Below, in pieces: positions 25,310 through 37,385 of a stretch of DNA of 64,000 nucleotides (position 1 is its first letter; the number at the start of each line of letters is the position of its first letter). The DNA comes from Pteria penguin (Eukaryota > Mollusca > Bivalvia > Pterioida > Pteriidae): the NCBI GenBank assembly GCA_035048485.1, contig CM068585.1, forward strand, positions 1,047,001-1,111,000, read 5' to 3'. Below the pieces are notes generated by a model, which worked only from the letters and a program-made list of their open reading frames with translations, did no database searches and was not told the origin of the DNA. The translations under genes were made by a program, and so were the position numbers.

Positions 25310-27050
25310 GATTGAGGCACCCAAACCACCAGACACTGTAGGATGGGAAATCAACAACTGCTCTGTCGCTGTGATACTCAAAACAACAGACACTGTATAT
25401 TAGAAATCAAACGTGCTTTGTCACTGTGACACTAACCACAACAGTGTAAAATAACAAATCAACAAGTGTTCTGTCACTGAGACAGTCACCACGACAGACA
25501 GCGTAAAATTATGAATCAACCAATGACACTCATCAGAACAAATACTAGGTAAAATAATAAATGGACTAGTGCTCTATCACTGTGACACTCACCCAGTGTA
25601 CACTGTAAAACAAAAGATAGGCTAGTGCTCTATCACTGTGACACCCAGTGCACACTGTAAAACAAAAGATAGACTAGTGCTCTATCACTGTGACACTCAC
25701 GCAGTGTACACTGTAAAACAAAAGATAGGGTAGTACTCTATCACTGTGACACTCACCCAGTGTACATTGTAAAACAAAAGATAGACTAGTGCTCTATCAC
25801 CGTGACACTCATCCAGTGTACACTGTAAAACAAAAGATAGACTAATGCTCTGTCACTGTGGCACTTACCCAGGATACACTGTAAAACAAAAGATGGGCTA
25901 GTGCTCTGTCACGGTGACACTCACACAGCATACACTGTAAAATAAGAAATAGACTAGTGCTCTAATACTGTGACACTTACACAACATACACTGTAAGATA
26001 AGAAATAGACTGGTGCTCTGTTACTGTGACACTCACACAACATACACTCTAAATTAAGAAATACACTAGTACTCTGTTACTGTGACACTCACACAACATA
26101 CACTGTAAAATAAGAAATAGACTAGTGCTCTGTTACTGTGACACTCACACAACATACACTGTAAAATAAGAAATAACTAGTGCTCTGTTACTGTGACACT
26201 CACACAACATACACTGTAAAATAAGAAATAGACTAGTGCTCTGTTACTGTGACACTCACACAACATACACTCTAAAATAAGAAATAGACTGGTGCTCTGT
26301 TACTGTGACACTCACACAACATACACTGTAAAATAAGAAATAGACTGGTGCTCTGTTACTGTGACATTCACACAACATACACTGTAAAATAAGAAATAAC
26401 TAGTGCTCTGTTACTGTGACACTCACACAACATACACTGTAAAATAAGAAATAGACTAGTGCTCTGTTACTGTTACACTCACACAACATACACTGTAAGA
26501 TAAGAAATAGACTAGTACTCTGTTACTGTTACACTCACACAACATACACTCTAAAATAAGAAATAGACTAGTGCTCTGTTACTGTTACACTCGCACAACA
26601 TACACTCTAAAATAAGAAATAGACTAGTGCTCTGTTATTGTGACACTCACACAACATACACTGTAAGATAAGAAATAGACTGGTGCTCTGTTACTGTGAC
26701 ACTCACACAACATACACTCTAAATTAAGAAATACACTAGTGTTCTGTTACTGTGACACTCACACAACATACACTGTAAATTAAGAAATAGACTAGTGCTC
26801 TGTTACTGTGACACTCACACAACATACACTGTAAAATAAGAAATAACTAGTGCTCTTTTACTGTTACACTCGCACAACATACACTGTAAGATAAGAAATA
26901 CACTAGTGCTCTGTTACTGTGACACTCACACAACATACACTATAAAAGAAGAAATAGACTAGCCCTCTGTTACTGTGACACTCACACAACATACACTGTA
27001 AATTAAGAAATAGACTAGTGCTCTGTCAATGTGGCACTCACCACAACAAT
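25310..27050. repeat. 56-bp tandem repeat, about 30 copies
   Basis: Units of about 56 bp contain AAGAAATAGACTAGTGCTCT and GTGACACTCACACAACATAC. The left third (25310-25900) is older and more diverged, with CACCCAGTGTACACTGTAAA variants. The right part is homogeneous. Confidence 0.94.
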
Positions 27051-27089
27051 GGCATTTATGAATTACTGCATATAAAAGGAAAATGCGGA

Positions 27090-28175
27090 GGAAGAGTAAG
27101 CGTCTCCTGTCAGAGGTGATACCAGGTGCCCGGGAGAAGTAAGCGTCTCCTGTCAGAGGTGATACCAGGTGCCCGGGAGGAGTATGCGTCTCCTGTCAGA
27201 GATGATACCAGGTGCCCGTGAGTAGTAAACGTCTCCTGTCAGAGGTGATACCAGGTGCCCGGGAGAAGTAAGCGTCTCCTGTCAGAGGTGATACCAAGTG
27301 CCCGGGAGGAGTAAGCGTCTCCTGTCAGAGATGATACCAGGTGCCCGTGAGTAGTAAACGCCTCCAGTCAGAGGTGATACCAGGTGCCCGGGAGTAGTAA
27401 ACGTCTCCAGTCAGAGGTGAAACTAGGTGTCGGGAAGAGTAAACGTCTCCAGTCAGAGGTGATACCAGGTGCCGGGAGGAGTAAGCGTCTCCAGTCAGAG
27501 GTGATACCAGGTGCCCGGGAGTAGTAAACGTCTCTTATCAGAGGTGGTACCAGGTGCCCGGGAGTAGTAAACGTCTCCAGTCAGAGGTGAAACTAGGTGT
27601 CGGGAAGAGTACATGTCTCCAGTCAGAGGTGATACCAGGTGCCGGGAGGAGTAAGCGTCTCCTCTCAGAGGTAATACCAGGTGTCCGGGAGGAGTAAGCG
27701 TCTCCTCTCAGAGGTAATACCAGGTGCCGGGAGGAGTAAGCGTCTCCTCTCAGAGGTAATACCAGGTGCCGGGAGGAGTAAGTGTCTCCTCTCAGAGGTA
27801 ATACCAGGTGCCGGGAGGAGTAAGCGTCTCCTCAGAGGTAATACCAGGTGCCCGGGAGAAGTAAGCGTCTCCTATCAGAGTTGAGACCACGTGCTCGGGA
27901 GGAGTAAGCGTCTCTTGTCAGAGGTGAGACCAGGTGCCCGGGAGAAGTAAGTGTCTCCAGTCAGAGGTGATACCAGATGCCCGGGAGGAGTACGCGTCTC
28001 CAGTCAGAGGTGATACCAGGTACCCAGGAGGATTACGCGTCTCTTATCAGTGGTGATAGCAGGTACCCGGAAGGAGTACGCGTCTCCTGTCAAAGGTGAT
28101 ACCAGGTACCCGGCAGGAGTAAGCGTCTCTTGTCAGAGGTGAGACCAGGTGCCCGGGAGGAGTAACCGTCTCCTG
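27090..28175. repeat. 43-bp tandem repeat, about 25 copies
   Basis: Units of about 43 bp contain CCAGGTGCCCGGGAGGAGTA and AGCGTCTCCTGTCAGAGGTG. The CAGGTGCCC(G/A)GGAGGAG core is shared with the 28-bp array at 9191-9872. Unit variants cluster, as expected for local duplication. Confidence 0.94.
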
Positions 28176-28636
28176 TTCGGCTAGGCACACCTGTCATGTA
28201 TGCCTGGGGCATACTGAAAACACATAACAACGCGTAGATTGAATGAATTCTGCTATGTCATAGCTCATGTTATATAGCCAGATAACGCCTTATTCCACTT
28301 CACTTTGCTTTACCAAGAACTCTTAAATTTCACTTCACACTGCCCTGCCAAGGAGCACTTATTTCACTTTACAGTGCTATGTGAAGAGGCGACTATATCT
28401 ACTTGACATTCTTTTGCTAAAGAGCTCTTATTTTGTCTTTACTAGTGTTGTGTCAAGAAACTTTTGTTTCTGCTTTAGCCTTCCACATCCAGAAACTATA
28501 ACTTCTTTTAGAAAAGTCATCATTGATATCATAATTGAATAATTGCTGTGCATAATACATAGTAGTTGTTCTATAGATGAGTGTTAAGCACGCATATGCT
28601 GGTCACACATTTAGATTAGTTTAGGGCCATTAGAGG
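28176..28636. other. Unique sequence, no gene recognised
   Basis: Weakly repetitive text with CACTTCAC and CTTTGC phrases, but no clear tandem unit, frame or RNA gene. Confidence 0.5.
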
Positions 28637-28858
28637 CGGTTACACTCCTATATTCCGACGCTCCGATAGTCCGACGGTCCGATAGTCCGACGATCCAATA
28701 GTCCGACGGTCCGATAGTCCGACGGTCCGTTACACCTATATTCCGACGGTCCAATAGTCCGACGGTCCGATAGTCCGACGGTCCGTTACACCTACATTTC
28801 GACGGTCCGATAGTCCGACAGTCCAAAAGTCCGACGGTTCAATAGTCCGACGGTCGAA
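28637..28858 (+). repeat. 16-bp tandem repeat (CCGATAGTCCGACGGT)
   Basis: About ten units of CCGATAGTCCGACGGT are interrupted by phrases like GTTACACCTATATTCCGACG. The same repeat occurs in inverted orientation at 30866-30937. Confidence 0.92.
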
Positions 28859-28999
28859 ACTTGAATGTTGATATTATTTGACGTCTGAAGAAAAAACAAG
28901 AGGCCAGACTCAGCCTACATCCCGCAAAGAGGCACCAATGTACGGAAGCGTCCTCGTGCCACGGTCTGAATTTTTTTTTATCCCCAAACGAGGAGATAC

Positions 29000-29478
29000 T
29001 AACACCTAAATAGTAAATAGTAAGTCCAAAATAGGATTAAGCTATCATCTAATTAGGAGATAGTAAGTCCTAATTAGGTCTTGACTATCTCCTAATTAGG
29101 AGATATGTTTAAGTCCTTTTTTGGAGATAGTCCTAATTAGGAGTTTTATCACCTAATTAGGAGTTAACTATCACCTAATTAGGAGATACTAACCCTTGCA
29201 CTTTTGGAGTTATTATCTCCTAATTAGGACTTTTCTATCATCTAATTAGGAGATAGTTACAAGTCCTAAATAGGAGATAGTTAGTTCTAATTAGGACTTA
29301 GCTGTCATCTACTTTGGAAATGGTAAGTCCTAATTAGGACTTATCTAACACCTAATTAGGAGATAGTAAGTCCTAATTAGGACTAATTATCACTTAATAA
29401 GGAGATATAAATCGCTCCTATTTAGAAGATAGCAAGTTTGAATTAGGACTTAGCTATCACCTAATTAGAAGATAGTAT
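29000..29478. repeat. Array of CCTAATTAGG-centred palindromes
   Basis: About 14 occurrences of TAATTAG sit in alternating perfect or near-perfect palindromes, AAGTCCTAATTAGGACTT and TATCTCCTAATTAGGAGATA, spaced about 15-45 bp apart. TAATTA is also the core site of many homeodomain proteins; any regulatory role is inference. Confidence 0.9.
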
Positions 29479-30865
29479 CAGTTGTAACTTGAATATATAA
29501 GACATAAGCCATTGGTAAACAAAGTTTTTAACACAGCACTCTCTTGCTTGATATTAAGTTGCGTAGCTAGACTTAATAAAATGTGTATGCTTTGAAATTG
29601 GAAGCGACATTTCTATGCAAGGGCCGTATAATAGGGGATCCTGCGGGGCATGCCCCCCCCCCCCCCCTCCCCTCTTGGGATTTTTTTTTTTTTTTTGAAA
29701 TTAAAGGGCACCAGAAGCTATTTCTTGGATTTAGACACTGAAATGTAGAATGGTCCGTAAAGTTATGAAAATATAAGCATTTCTTCTTCATCACATTCAG
29801 CAATTATCAAGATTGGGTATTAAAACATTCATAATGCCACTTTGATGATAAGTTTTTACATTTGACGGTATCTAAACTTTGTGGAATTAATTTATGTGGA
29901 AGTATTTGTCACACAGCTGAATCCAATTTTTGCGACCCTTCATGAATTATAAGGCAGTATTATTATCACAAATTCAGTCGGGCTTTGAGATAATTTGATG
30001 CATGGGGGTGACATTAGCACATGTTCAGGGCTCTCTTGTGAGCAGGTCCCTGACTTCATTTGTTATCCAATTTCAATGAAACTTGGGGTCTTTTACGTGC
30101 TGAGTCTATCCGCGACAAGGATCTTGACGCCCAAAGACATCTTTAACCTCTTTACCATCAGAGGTACACCCGCGTATGGTTTGCCTGTGTAACGTACATA
30201 AAAAGTGACCCCCGTTGAAAAATGACTCCCGGGTCATTTTTCAACGGATTGAGAGTCGATTTTCTACGTTAAAAAGTGATTCCCCCCGATAATTGACCAC
30301 TTTCCAATTCCGCGCCCCCTAGCGGATTTCCCGCGATTCCAAAACAAATTGGCGGTATAAGCGGACATACGCTACTATGGGTTAATCTCATCAGTCATAA
30401 CGGGAGTGGGTTTTTTTTAATGAATGAATGACTCTTTAGCTCAGATCTGTTAAAAATTACATTATTCATATGACTGTATCTTCATGCTTTCATGAGTTGT
30501 AGCTTGTAGTACTAAGAGAAATTAGTCAAATTCGGTCATATTTTGTAACAGGTATAAAGCCGGTTTGTCACCTGTATCCCCAAGTTCCCCTAGCAAAAGT
30601 CAAATGCGACATTCCTTGATTTTGTGACGGCATTGGGTTTTACTCAACTTGTAAGTCATGAGATTATGTGTATCATTTTGGAAGACTTTGTGAAAACGTT
30701 TTAATATCGTGCGATGGAAGGATGACGCGGTAGATAATCCCGCCATCGTCATTGAATCATTATCATTTTGCATTCGCGTCATCGTCATCGCGCAACCACC
30801 CTTCAATTTGAGGATACGATGGCGCGATTCTGGGCTATATGAAAACTTCTTTAGACTATTGGACA
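29479..30865. other. Unique sequence with poly-C/poly-T tracts and one strong hairpin
   Basis: Contains poly-C and poly-T (29651-29696) and an inverted repeat at 30212-30247. Frames at 29995-30192 and 30709-30981 lack recognisable motifs. Confidence 0.5.
30212..30247. repeat. Perfect 15-bp stem inverted repeat
   Basis: CCGTTGAAAAATGAC pairs with GTCATTTTTCAACGG across a TCCCGG spacer. It lies in text repeating AGTGACCCCC and AAGTGATTCC, suggesting an unrecognised mobile element end. Confidence 0.9.
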
Positions 30866-30937
30866 GTCTGACTATCAAACCGTCGGACTATCGAACCGTT
30901 GGACTATCGAATCGTCGGACTATCGGGATGTTACCAT
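30866..30937 (-). repeat. Inverted partner of the 16-bp repeat
   Basis: About four units reading CGTCGGACTATCGAACCGT on plus, the reverse complement of the repeat at 28637-28858. The two arrays bracket a 2.0-kb interval. Confidence 0.88.
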
Positions 30938-31952
30938 TAGGGACAAGTATTTTGTGTACTTCTGGGCCAAAATTTGAATAGTTTATTTACTACAGATATA
31001 GGCACGAGGTTTATTATCATGTAATTTACTGTCCTAGTATTTTCAGATGTCTGACAAACAATTCCATTTTAAACAGATAATACTGTCTAAAAAGCCTTCT
31101 TTAAATATCAGTGAAACCATAACCTAAGATCAATTTCTTTTCATATATTGAGGGTAGATTCGCTTCTGTATTGTAAACCTGGAGGCGTAATGGTTTATTT
31201 GAGAACAATTTGAAACCATTTGACAATTGACAACATATATACATACATATATAGACGGTGTAGTTTTGGGACTAGATGTATTTGATTTTAAATCGTTTTC
31301 CATATTATCCACTTATTGCATCGTCATACGCCAAATCAGAAGGTGATATTTTTCTTGTTTCATTTTATTACTAGATCAAAGAGATTAAAACTTCACGACA
31401 GGTTTGACAATCTCTCTGCAAACCTTTCTCCAAAAAAAAAAGCAAGAATATTAACTTGCACCAAAGGACATCCCTCTCTAACATCATTCTCAAAGAAAGT
31501 AATAAGTATCACGTGGTATGGTTGGTACTGCTCTCTAAGCCCTTCTTAAAGGAAAAGAAAACCGGGGTCATCGCCTGCTGCGTGACTAATAAAAAGAATT
31601 TCCATTCTAGGTCATTTAGTGATTGAAGTTGGTAATGACTTTGTACCTTTAATTAGAAAGTCTTTCAATAATAAATAGGTAGTATAGCCCAAATTGTCTA
31701 AGGGGTATATTACTTGACTAAAAAATAGTATTGTTTACATTATTCTACATTCGTTGATATGTTCATATAATGGTATGGTGAACGAACATTATGTTGTACT
31801 TTTTTCGATCTTTTATTTTTATTATTATTTTTTTCTGGGAGGGGGGGGGGGATTATTATTATTATTATTGTTTTTTTTTTAATTTATGTAAGAATTATTA
31901 CCAGCTACGAAATTGTTCCTATCACATGAGTAATTAGTCATTAAAATATGTT
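30938..31952. other. AT-rich unique sequence, no gene recognised
   Basis: Contains poly-G (31842-31851) and (TTA)n fragments. Frames of 60-77 codons carry no known motif. Confidence 0.5.
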
Positions 31953-33588
31953 ACAACCTGAATTGCAGTAGCAACAGGAATTGCAATAAATTTATTGCAA
32001 TTCACGTTATTGCGAAACACGGCGACTATCATGACCTAAATTGCAATAACAACTGGAATTGCAATCAAGTATAAGTACCGATAAGTTTCTATCAATTTCA
32101 AAAATAAAGATCGATTTCATTGAAGAAGTCCTTTGGTTTTCAAGTCAAATGCTTTATACTTATCACAAATCCATGCACATTTAAGATGAATATTGGATAA
32201 TTAATGTTTATTGCAATTCCGATTATTGCAAAACGCGGTGCGTTTGCCAACCTGAATTGCAGTAACAACAGGAACTGCAATAAAGATCTCCTATAAACCT
32301 GATATTATTCAACGACAATTTCTACACAGATGATGAAGATTGAAAACATACTTATTTAACATTAAGGTCAAATAAATCCAATCGTTAATTTCTTTTGTTT
32401 ACTTTTCGAGTTATACTTATTCTATGAATTTGAGAAAAAATAAAGGAATATTGAATGAAGACACTGATTTTTAAAGCTGATCGTGCAATATATCACACAT
32501 TTGAATTAGTGTCTACAAACAAGTAAAATAACAGCGTTGACATGATTGTTCTTGTAGAGATATAAAACTTAATAGCTTGAAGTTCCGAAAAGAAGACTAT
32601 ACATGTAATATCTACATATATTATAGGAAGACATCATATTGTGATTAACACTCATATGATTCTTTAAAGTTGCATTAGCTGTCAAAATTGGTATAACAAG
32701 AATGTTATGTTTCATTTAATTATCTGAAATTACATACAATCAAACTACAAAACAAAATTATACTTCATCGAAAGTCAACTCTTTTGACGACTTTGACACG
32801 TTTTTATAAACCGGAAAAATTGAGAAATGTCCGTTACATTCACCATTTACACAACATTTGACACGTGTGTAGATCGGGTCAGAAAATCACGTGATAAAAA
32901 CAATGTACTAAAGTGTGTCGCTGAGTATATCTTCGAAAAGCATGTTTAATCTAGCTTTGTAAACTCAAAGATATATAGGCGCATATTAAATGCACAGAAG
33001 AAAAGAAAAAATGTCATTAGTAATACTGTCAATAGTAGTTTGGCTATATAAAACGAACATTTTAAAGCTTTATGTCACATTAGTAGTCCCACAAGATTTG
33101 ATCGAGGGGCCCCAAAAAGGGACTTTTAAAACAATTTCTTTTAAATAATTTTACAAAATGTATTTACGTTTCTTTCATGTCGTCCACTTTACACATTATC
33201 AAGAGTTAATTTTAAGAGATTACCTTACCTAATGATAGTAAATATCGGACCGCTTTCATAATACAAACACGCAAGTAATCAATACAATGGAATGTCAAGG
33301 CCTCGTGTTGACGTGGTATTGAAAAATGTAAACATTAAAGACTCGTGCGAAGTATTTCGTGTAAATTGACAACTCTCCCCCGTTCCCATCGCTCTAGTGC
33401 AACTTCTGTGTTGTTCTTGTTCTAAAAATGTTTCGTCACAGACTTTTTTCATCCCTGATGTTATCGAATTCGGTCTTTAATCGAGGACGTTTTATCTCCG
33501 ATAGCTTTGTCTACGTCACCAGCGTTGTTGTTATTAGTGAAAGTTTCCTAATCTAGCGTTAGTTGGCTAGGTCATTGATACACTGAGC

Positions 33589-33624
33589 ATGCCAGGTGAA
33601 GAAAAAATTACCGACTTTGTGCGG
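33589..33624 (+). other. Weak candidate first coding exon (12 codons)
   Basis: An ATG opens MPGEEKITDFVR and is followed at once by GTAGGTCG, a good splice-donor match. Upstream sequence (33350-33588) is less AT-rich than its surroundings, as a 5' leader might be. I found no downstream partner exon, so this may be chance. If real, it could belong to an intron-containing transposase of the surrounding element or to a relict host gene. Confidence 0.15.
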
Positions 33625-34211
33625 GTAGGTCGTAATTATTTAATTACATTTTAATGATTTTCCGACTACTAACCGAACTTATATAACGCTGTAATTTCGT
33701 ATAAAGGCTTAACGTCAGGAGAGAGTCCAGGGTTAAAAGTTACAGCTTTCGTTTTTAATACGGAAAATGACAGCTAGTGCAACTTTAAACCCGTTATCAT
33801 TTCCTTTTAACATGACAAAGACTATTCTCTACTTAATTGTATTTAACCACTGAAAACAAATTTTATACACTGTGTTTTATTGATGTGTAAATGTTTTCAA
33901 ATAATTACGTCTACTATAAACATAACTGGTTTTGAGGCACAAACCACCTCGATTTTAATCAGTCAGCATTTCGAATTATAAATTAAAAAAAAATACAGTA
34001 GACAAAAATAATAATAATAATATAGTATATTTATATATATATATATATAAATTAATTAAAACAAATAAATACAAAAAACACAAAAAAAAAAAACAAAACA
34101 AAACAAAAAACCCTTCTAGATGGTTTTCTACGTTTACGCGGTTGGAAGGCTTTTACTAAATGAAACCCCAATAAATATCTGTTAAATTCAAAACTTAAAA
34201 TATATTTTCAA

Positions 34212-34234
34212 GGTTAGGGTTAGGGTTAGGGTTT
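34212..34234 (+). repeat. Short interstitial telomere-like (TTAGGG) tract
   Basis: Three consecutive TTAGGG units and partial flanking copies. TTAGGG is the telomeric repeat of molluscs and most animals. It lies inside the long-TIR element. Confidence 0.85.
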
Positions 34235-35085
34235 TCAAGATGGTCATGTAAGATATTGACATGCGGTCACAGATTTGGAACACTTCGTTTTTCAGTATTA
34301 TCTACATTCTGTGTTGAAGTATATTGCTGTTGATATTGCAATTCAGGTTGGCAAAGGCATCTCGCTTTGCAATAACCGGAACTGCAATAAAACTTATATA
34401 GGACGTCAAGTATTTGATGAGTTATTCGTTCATGATGGATTTACTTGACCTGAATGTTACATAAGTATGTTTTCAATGCTTATCATCCATGTAGAAATGA
34501 TTGTTAAATAATATCAGGTTTATAGTCGATCTTTATTACATTTACCTTTGTTATTGCAATTCTGGTTGGCAAACGTGCCGCGTTTTGCAATAACCGGAAT
34601 TGCAATAAACCTTATATGGGACATCAAGTGTTTGATGAGATATTTGTGCATGTTGGATTTATTTGACCTTAATGTGAAATAAGTATGTTTTCAATCTTCA
34701 TCATCCATGTAGAAATTGTCGTTGAATAATATCAGGTTTATAGGAGATCTTTATTGCAATTCCTGTTGTTACTGCAATTCAGGTTGGCAAACGCACTGCG
34801 TTTTGCAATAATCGGAATTGTAATAAACACTAATTACCCAATATTCATCTTATATGTACAAGGACTTGTGATAAATATAAAGTATTTGACTTTGAAAACC
34901 AAAGGACGTCTTCAATGAAATCAATCTTTATTTTTGAAATTGATAGAAATTTATCGGTACTTATATTTGATTGCAATTCCAGTTGTTATTGCAATTCAGG
35001 TCGCCGTGTTTCGCAATAACGCGAATTGCAATAAATTTATTGCAATTCCTGTTGTTATTACAATTCAGGTTGTATCAAAGGTATG

Positions 35086-35198
35086 CTTATTTCCTTACTA
35101 TACTTTATCCATACCTTTACATTATCCACTTCCTTCCATGAAGCTTTATCTATCCTTATCAACGAGACTTTATCCATCCCTTTCCATGAGACACCAAA
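35086..35198. repeat. 24-bp tandem repeat, left part
   Basis: Degenerate units such as TTTATCCATCCCTTTCCATG with AGAC, interrupted by the SINE at 35199 and continuing at 35473-35695. Confidence 0.8.
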
Positions 35199-35472
35199 GC
35201 CGGCATGGCCTAGTGGTATCGCATCGGACTCCTGATCGGGAGGCCGGGGTTCAAGTCCCGTTCTGGTCATGCCGGTGTCCTGTCTTTCGGATGAGACAGT
35301 AAAAACCGAGGCCCCGTGTCGTGGTATGCATTGCATGTTAAAGATCCCTCACTGCTTCGGGTGGATCCGTTGCAAAGGTCAAAATTTGTATGTCCGGCAT
35401 CAGGCAGATGCCGTCACCATATACGTGAAATATTCGTGGTGTGACGTAAAACAAAAATCAATCAATCAATCC
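35199..35472 (+). mobile_element. MetaSINE-like tRNA-derived SINE
   Basis: The head resembles a tRNA: GCCGGCATGGCCTAGTGGTA with a matching CATGCCGG, A box TGGCCTAGTGG and B box GGGTTCAAGTCCC. The centre TTTCGGATGAGACAGTAAAA, CCGAGGCCCCGTG is the core I associate with the animal MetaSINE superfamily. The 3' tail is (AATC)n. CCATGAGACACC (35184-35195) and CCATGAGAAACC (35471-35482) may be target duplications, although the host array contains similar text. It is a SINE rather than a functional tRNA because of the long body and tail. Confidence 0.92.
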
Positions 35473-35695
35473 ATGAGAAACCATCCACCCCTTTCCGCAA
35501 GACCTTATGTACCCATTCCGTGAGACCAAACCATCCCTTTCTATTAGACACTATCCATCCTTTTCCATCAGACCCTATCCACCCCATTCCGTGAGACCCT
35601 ATCCATCCCTTTCCAAGAGACCATACCCACCACTTTCCGTGGTAACTTATCCACCAAATTTCGTGCGACCCCATCCACCCCTTTCTATACCATGT
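35473..35695. repeat. 24-bp tandem repeat, right part
   Basis: About nine units of roughly 24 bp with CTATCCATCCCTTTCC and (A/G)AGACC. Same array as 35086-35198. Confidence 0.85.
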
Positions 35696-35699
35696 TAAA

Positions 35700-35905
35700 T
35701 CTCACCTGGCAGCTGGACGGTGTCCCATCTTCGGCTGAGAGGGTAAGTCCCTATGCACAGTGTCAGCGTCCTCTGATCCTGGTTGAGATAATAAAACTCG
35801 ATGCATTTTCACGGTATGTTAATGGTCATTCGTCGCTTCCATGGGTCCGTTACTTGAGTTTCTGAATCCCTGTGTCATGTACCACACAGTACAAATAACA
35901 AAAAA
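35700..35905 (+). mobile_element. Possible degenerate SINE remnant
   Basis: GTGTCCCATCTTCGGCTGAGAG and GGTATGTTAATGGTCATTCG ... GGGTCCGTTAC follow the same order as parts of the SINE at 35199-35472 (GTGTCC, TTCGG.TGAGA, CATGTTAAAGAT, GGATCCGTTGC). The similarity is weak and by eye. Confidence 0.4.
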
Positions 35906-37362
35906 GATCTATGTAACCTGGGTAAATTTGCCAAACATGTTTTAACCTAAGAAAAAACATCTTATCATATATTCTGTTTTTATTTTCATATTCAAGTAAT
36001 GATTGTCATCGCCATCATTAATACTTAACAATTTTTACTATTAGCCTGACCTTATGTGTATTGATGAATATATGCGTGTATGTATGTATGTATGTATTAT
36101 ATATGTGTGTGTATATATTTTTATTGTATTATGATCAATAAGTTGTGTTGCTTACGATGAATAAACTATACTAAACTACAAAAAAAAAAAAAAGAAAAAG
36201 ATATATTCACCATATAGTTCAGATCATTTACGCGTGACCCGAAACAAGAAACAATTCATTCAACATCATAGGTAGTAGAATTTAAATTAAAGATTAAAAT
36301 ATAATCAATAATTTGGAAAACAATTTGTATTCAAACTCATATTTTGCATGCACATTCTTTATATGCAATATATTTTTTTTCACTATATAGCCTATATAAA
36401 TTCTGTCATAACGATTGAATCTACTCGGCTATTTCCGTAAATGAATATCAACCTCTTGCTGTTTGGCAAGCAGTTCTTCTACGTAGTGTCATGGGCGCTC
36501 AGCTCGTATGTGCCATAAAAGAAATGCATTATCGGAACATGCAACAAGTGACAAACCTTTAAAAAAATACAAGAATTGAATCTAGATCGTCTGCCAAAGA
36601 CATAAAACCTGACTCTAAGTTTGCCTCAAATATATGCTGGTGTATTTGCATGTCATTGGCGACACATTACATCAACTATTGACAGATTTTAATCATTGTT
36701 GTGAAGTAAATTACGAAATACTACAGACTATTATTAGTCTTTCCTTTAATACATTGTTCTTTGATCATTAGAGGTGAATCACCAAGGGCAAATACAGAAA
36801 ACGCCACGGCGACCCCACATATTAAGCACTTAACTACTGTTTTCACAGATTAAAGTTTTTTTTTTAAGTGTTATCCTGGCTTCTGTGTGACATATCGTCT
36901 AGGTGGAAGTTTCTGTTGTTAGAAACGCCACGATCGTGTTCATGTATAAAGGATTTCCCGATGGTCTCAATGTGTTATCCGTTTCAAATTTCGGTAAATC
37001 GATTTTTTCTCCCATCATCTGTATTTGTCTGGTTTCATTGACTATTGACGGTAAAACAAAGACTGATTATCGTTATTCTGTAAATCCATATAATGGTTGC
37101 AGGACTATTGCGAAACATCGCCGGTAACGAGTTGGAAGACTTCTACGAGAAGGACGATAACTAGTAATCATTCAACTTAACATGCAAAGATTCTTTGTGA
37201 CTATACAATATACATGTATTTATCATAGTTTCATAACAGATAACCTGCTCTTCATATTTTCTATTTATAGTTCATAATATCCAATCACGTGACGTGATTG
37301 GTCATTTGTGAAAAGAATGTTCGAATAGCCATTTGAAGGCTCTTACTCGGTGCGTGCAGTCG
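35906..37362. other. AT-rich unique sequence, no gene recognised
   Basis: Contains (TATG)n at about 36076-36100 and poly-A near 36180. A 74-codon frame at 36903-37127 has no recognisable motif. Confidence 0.5.
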
Positions 37363-37385
37363 TATTAAATATAGAACATATATAC

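Larger units (their letters stand above)
31953..35073. mobile_element. 3.1-kb element with about 0.42-kb terminal inverted repeats
   Basis: Left arm 31953-32380 and right arm 34654-35073 are inverted copies, close to 90% identical by eye. The ends begin ACAACCTGAATTGCA and contain multiple TTGCAATTCC / GGAATTGCAA phrases. The right side carries two additional diverged modules (about 215-225 bp each) between 34330 and 34790, so the arms are themselves built from repeats. No frame over 60 codons lies in the interior, so no transposase is visible. I could not define a target duplication. A foldback or long-TIR DNA transposon is the most economical reading. Confidence 0.8.

Noticed and set aside
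35199..35280. Possible functional tRNA gene
   Set aside because: Boxes A and B and terminal pairing are present, but the sequence continues into a SINE core and an (AATC)n tail, so it is the tRNA-derived head of a SINE.
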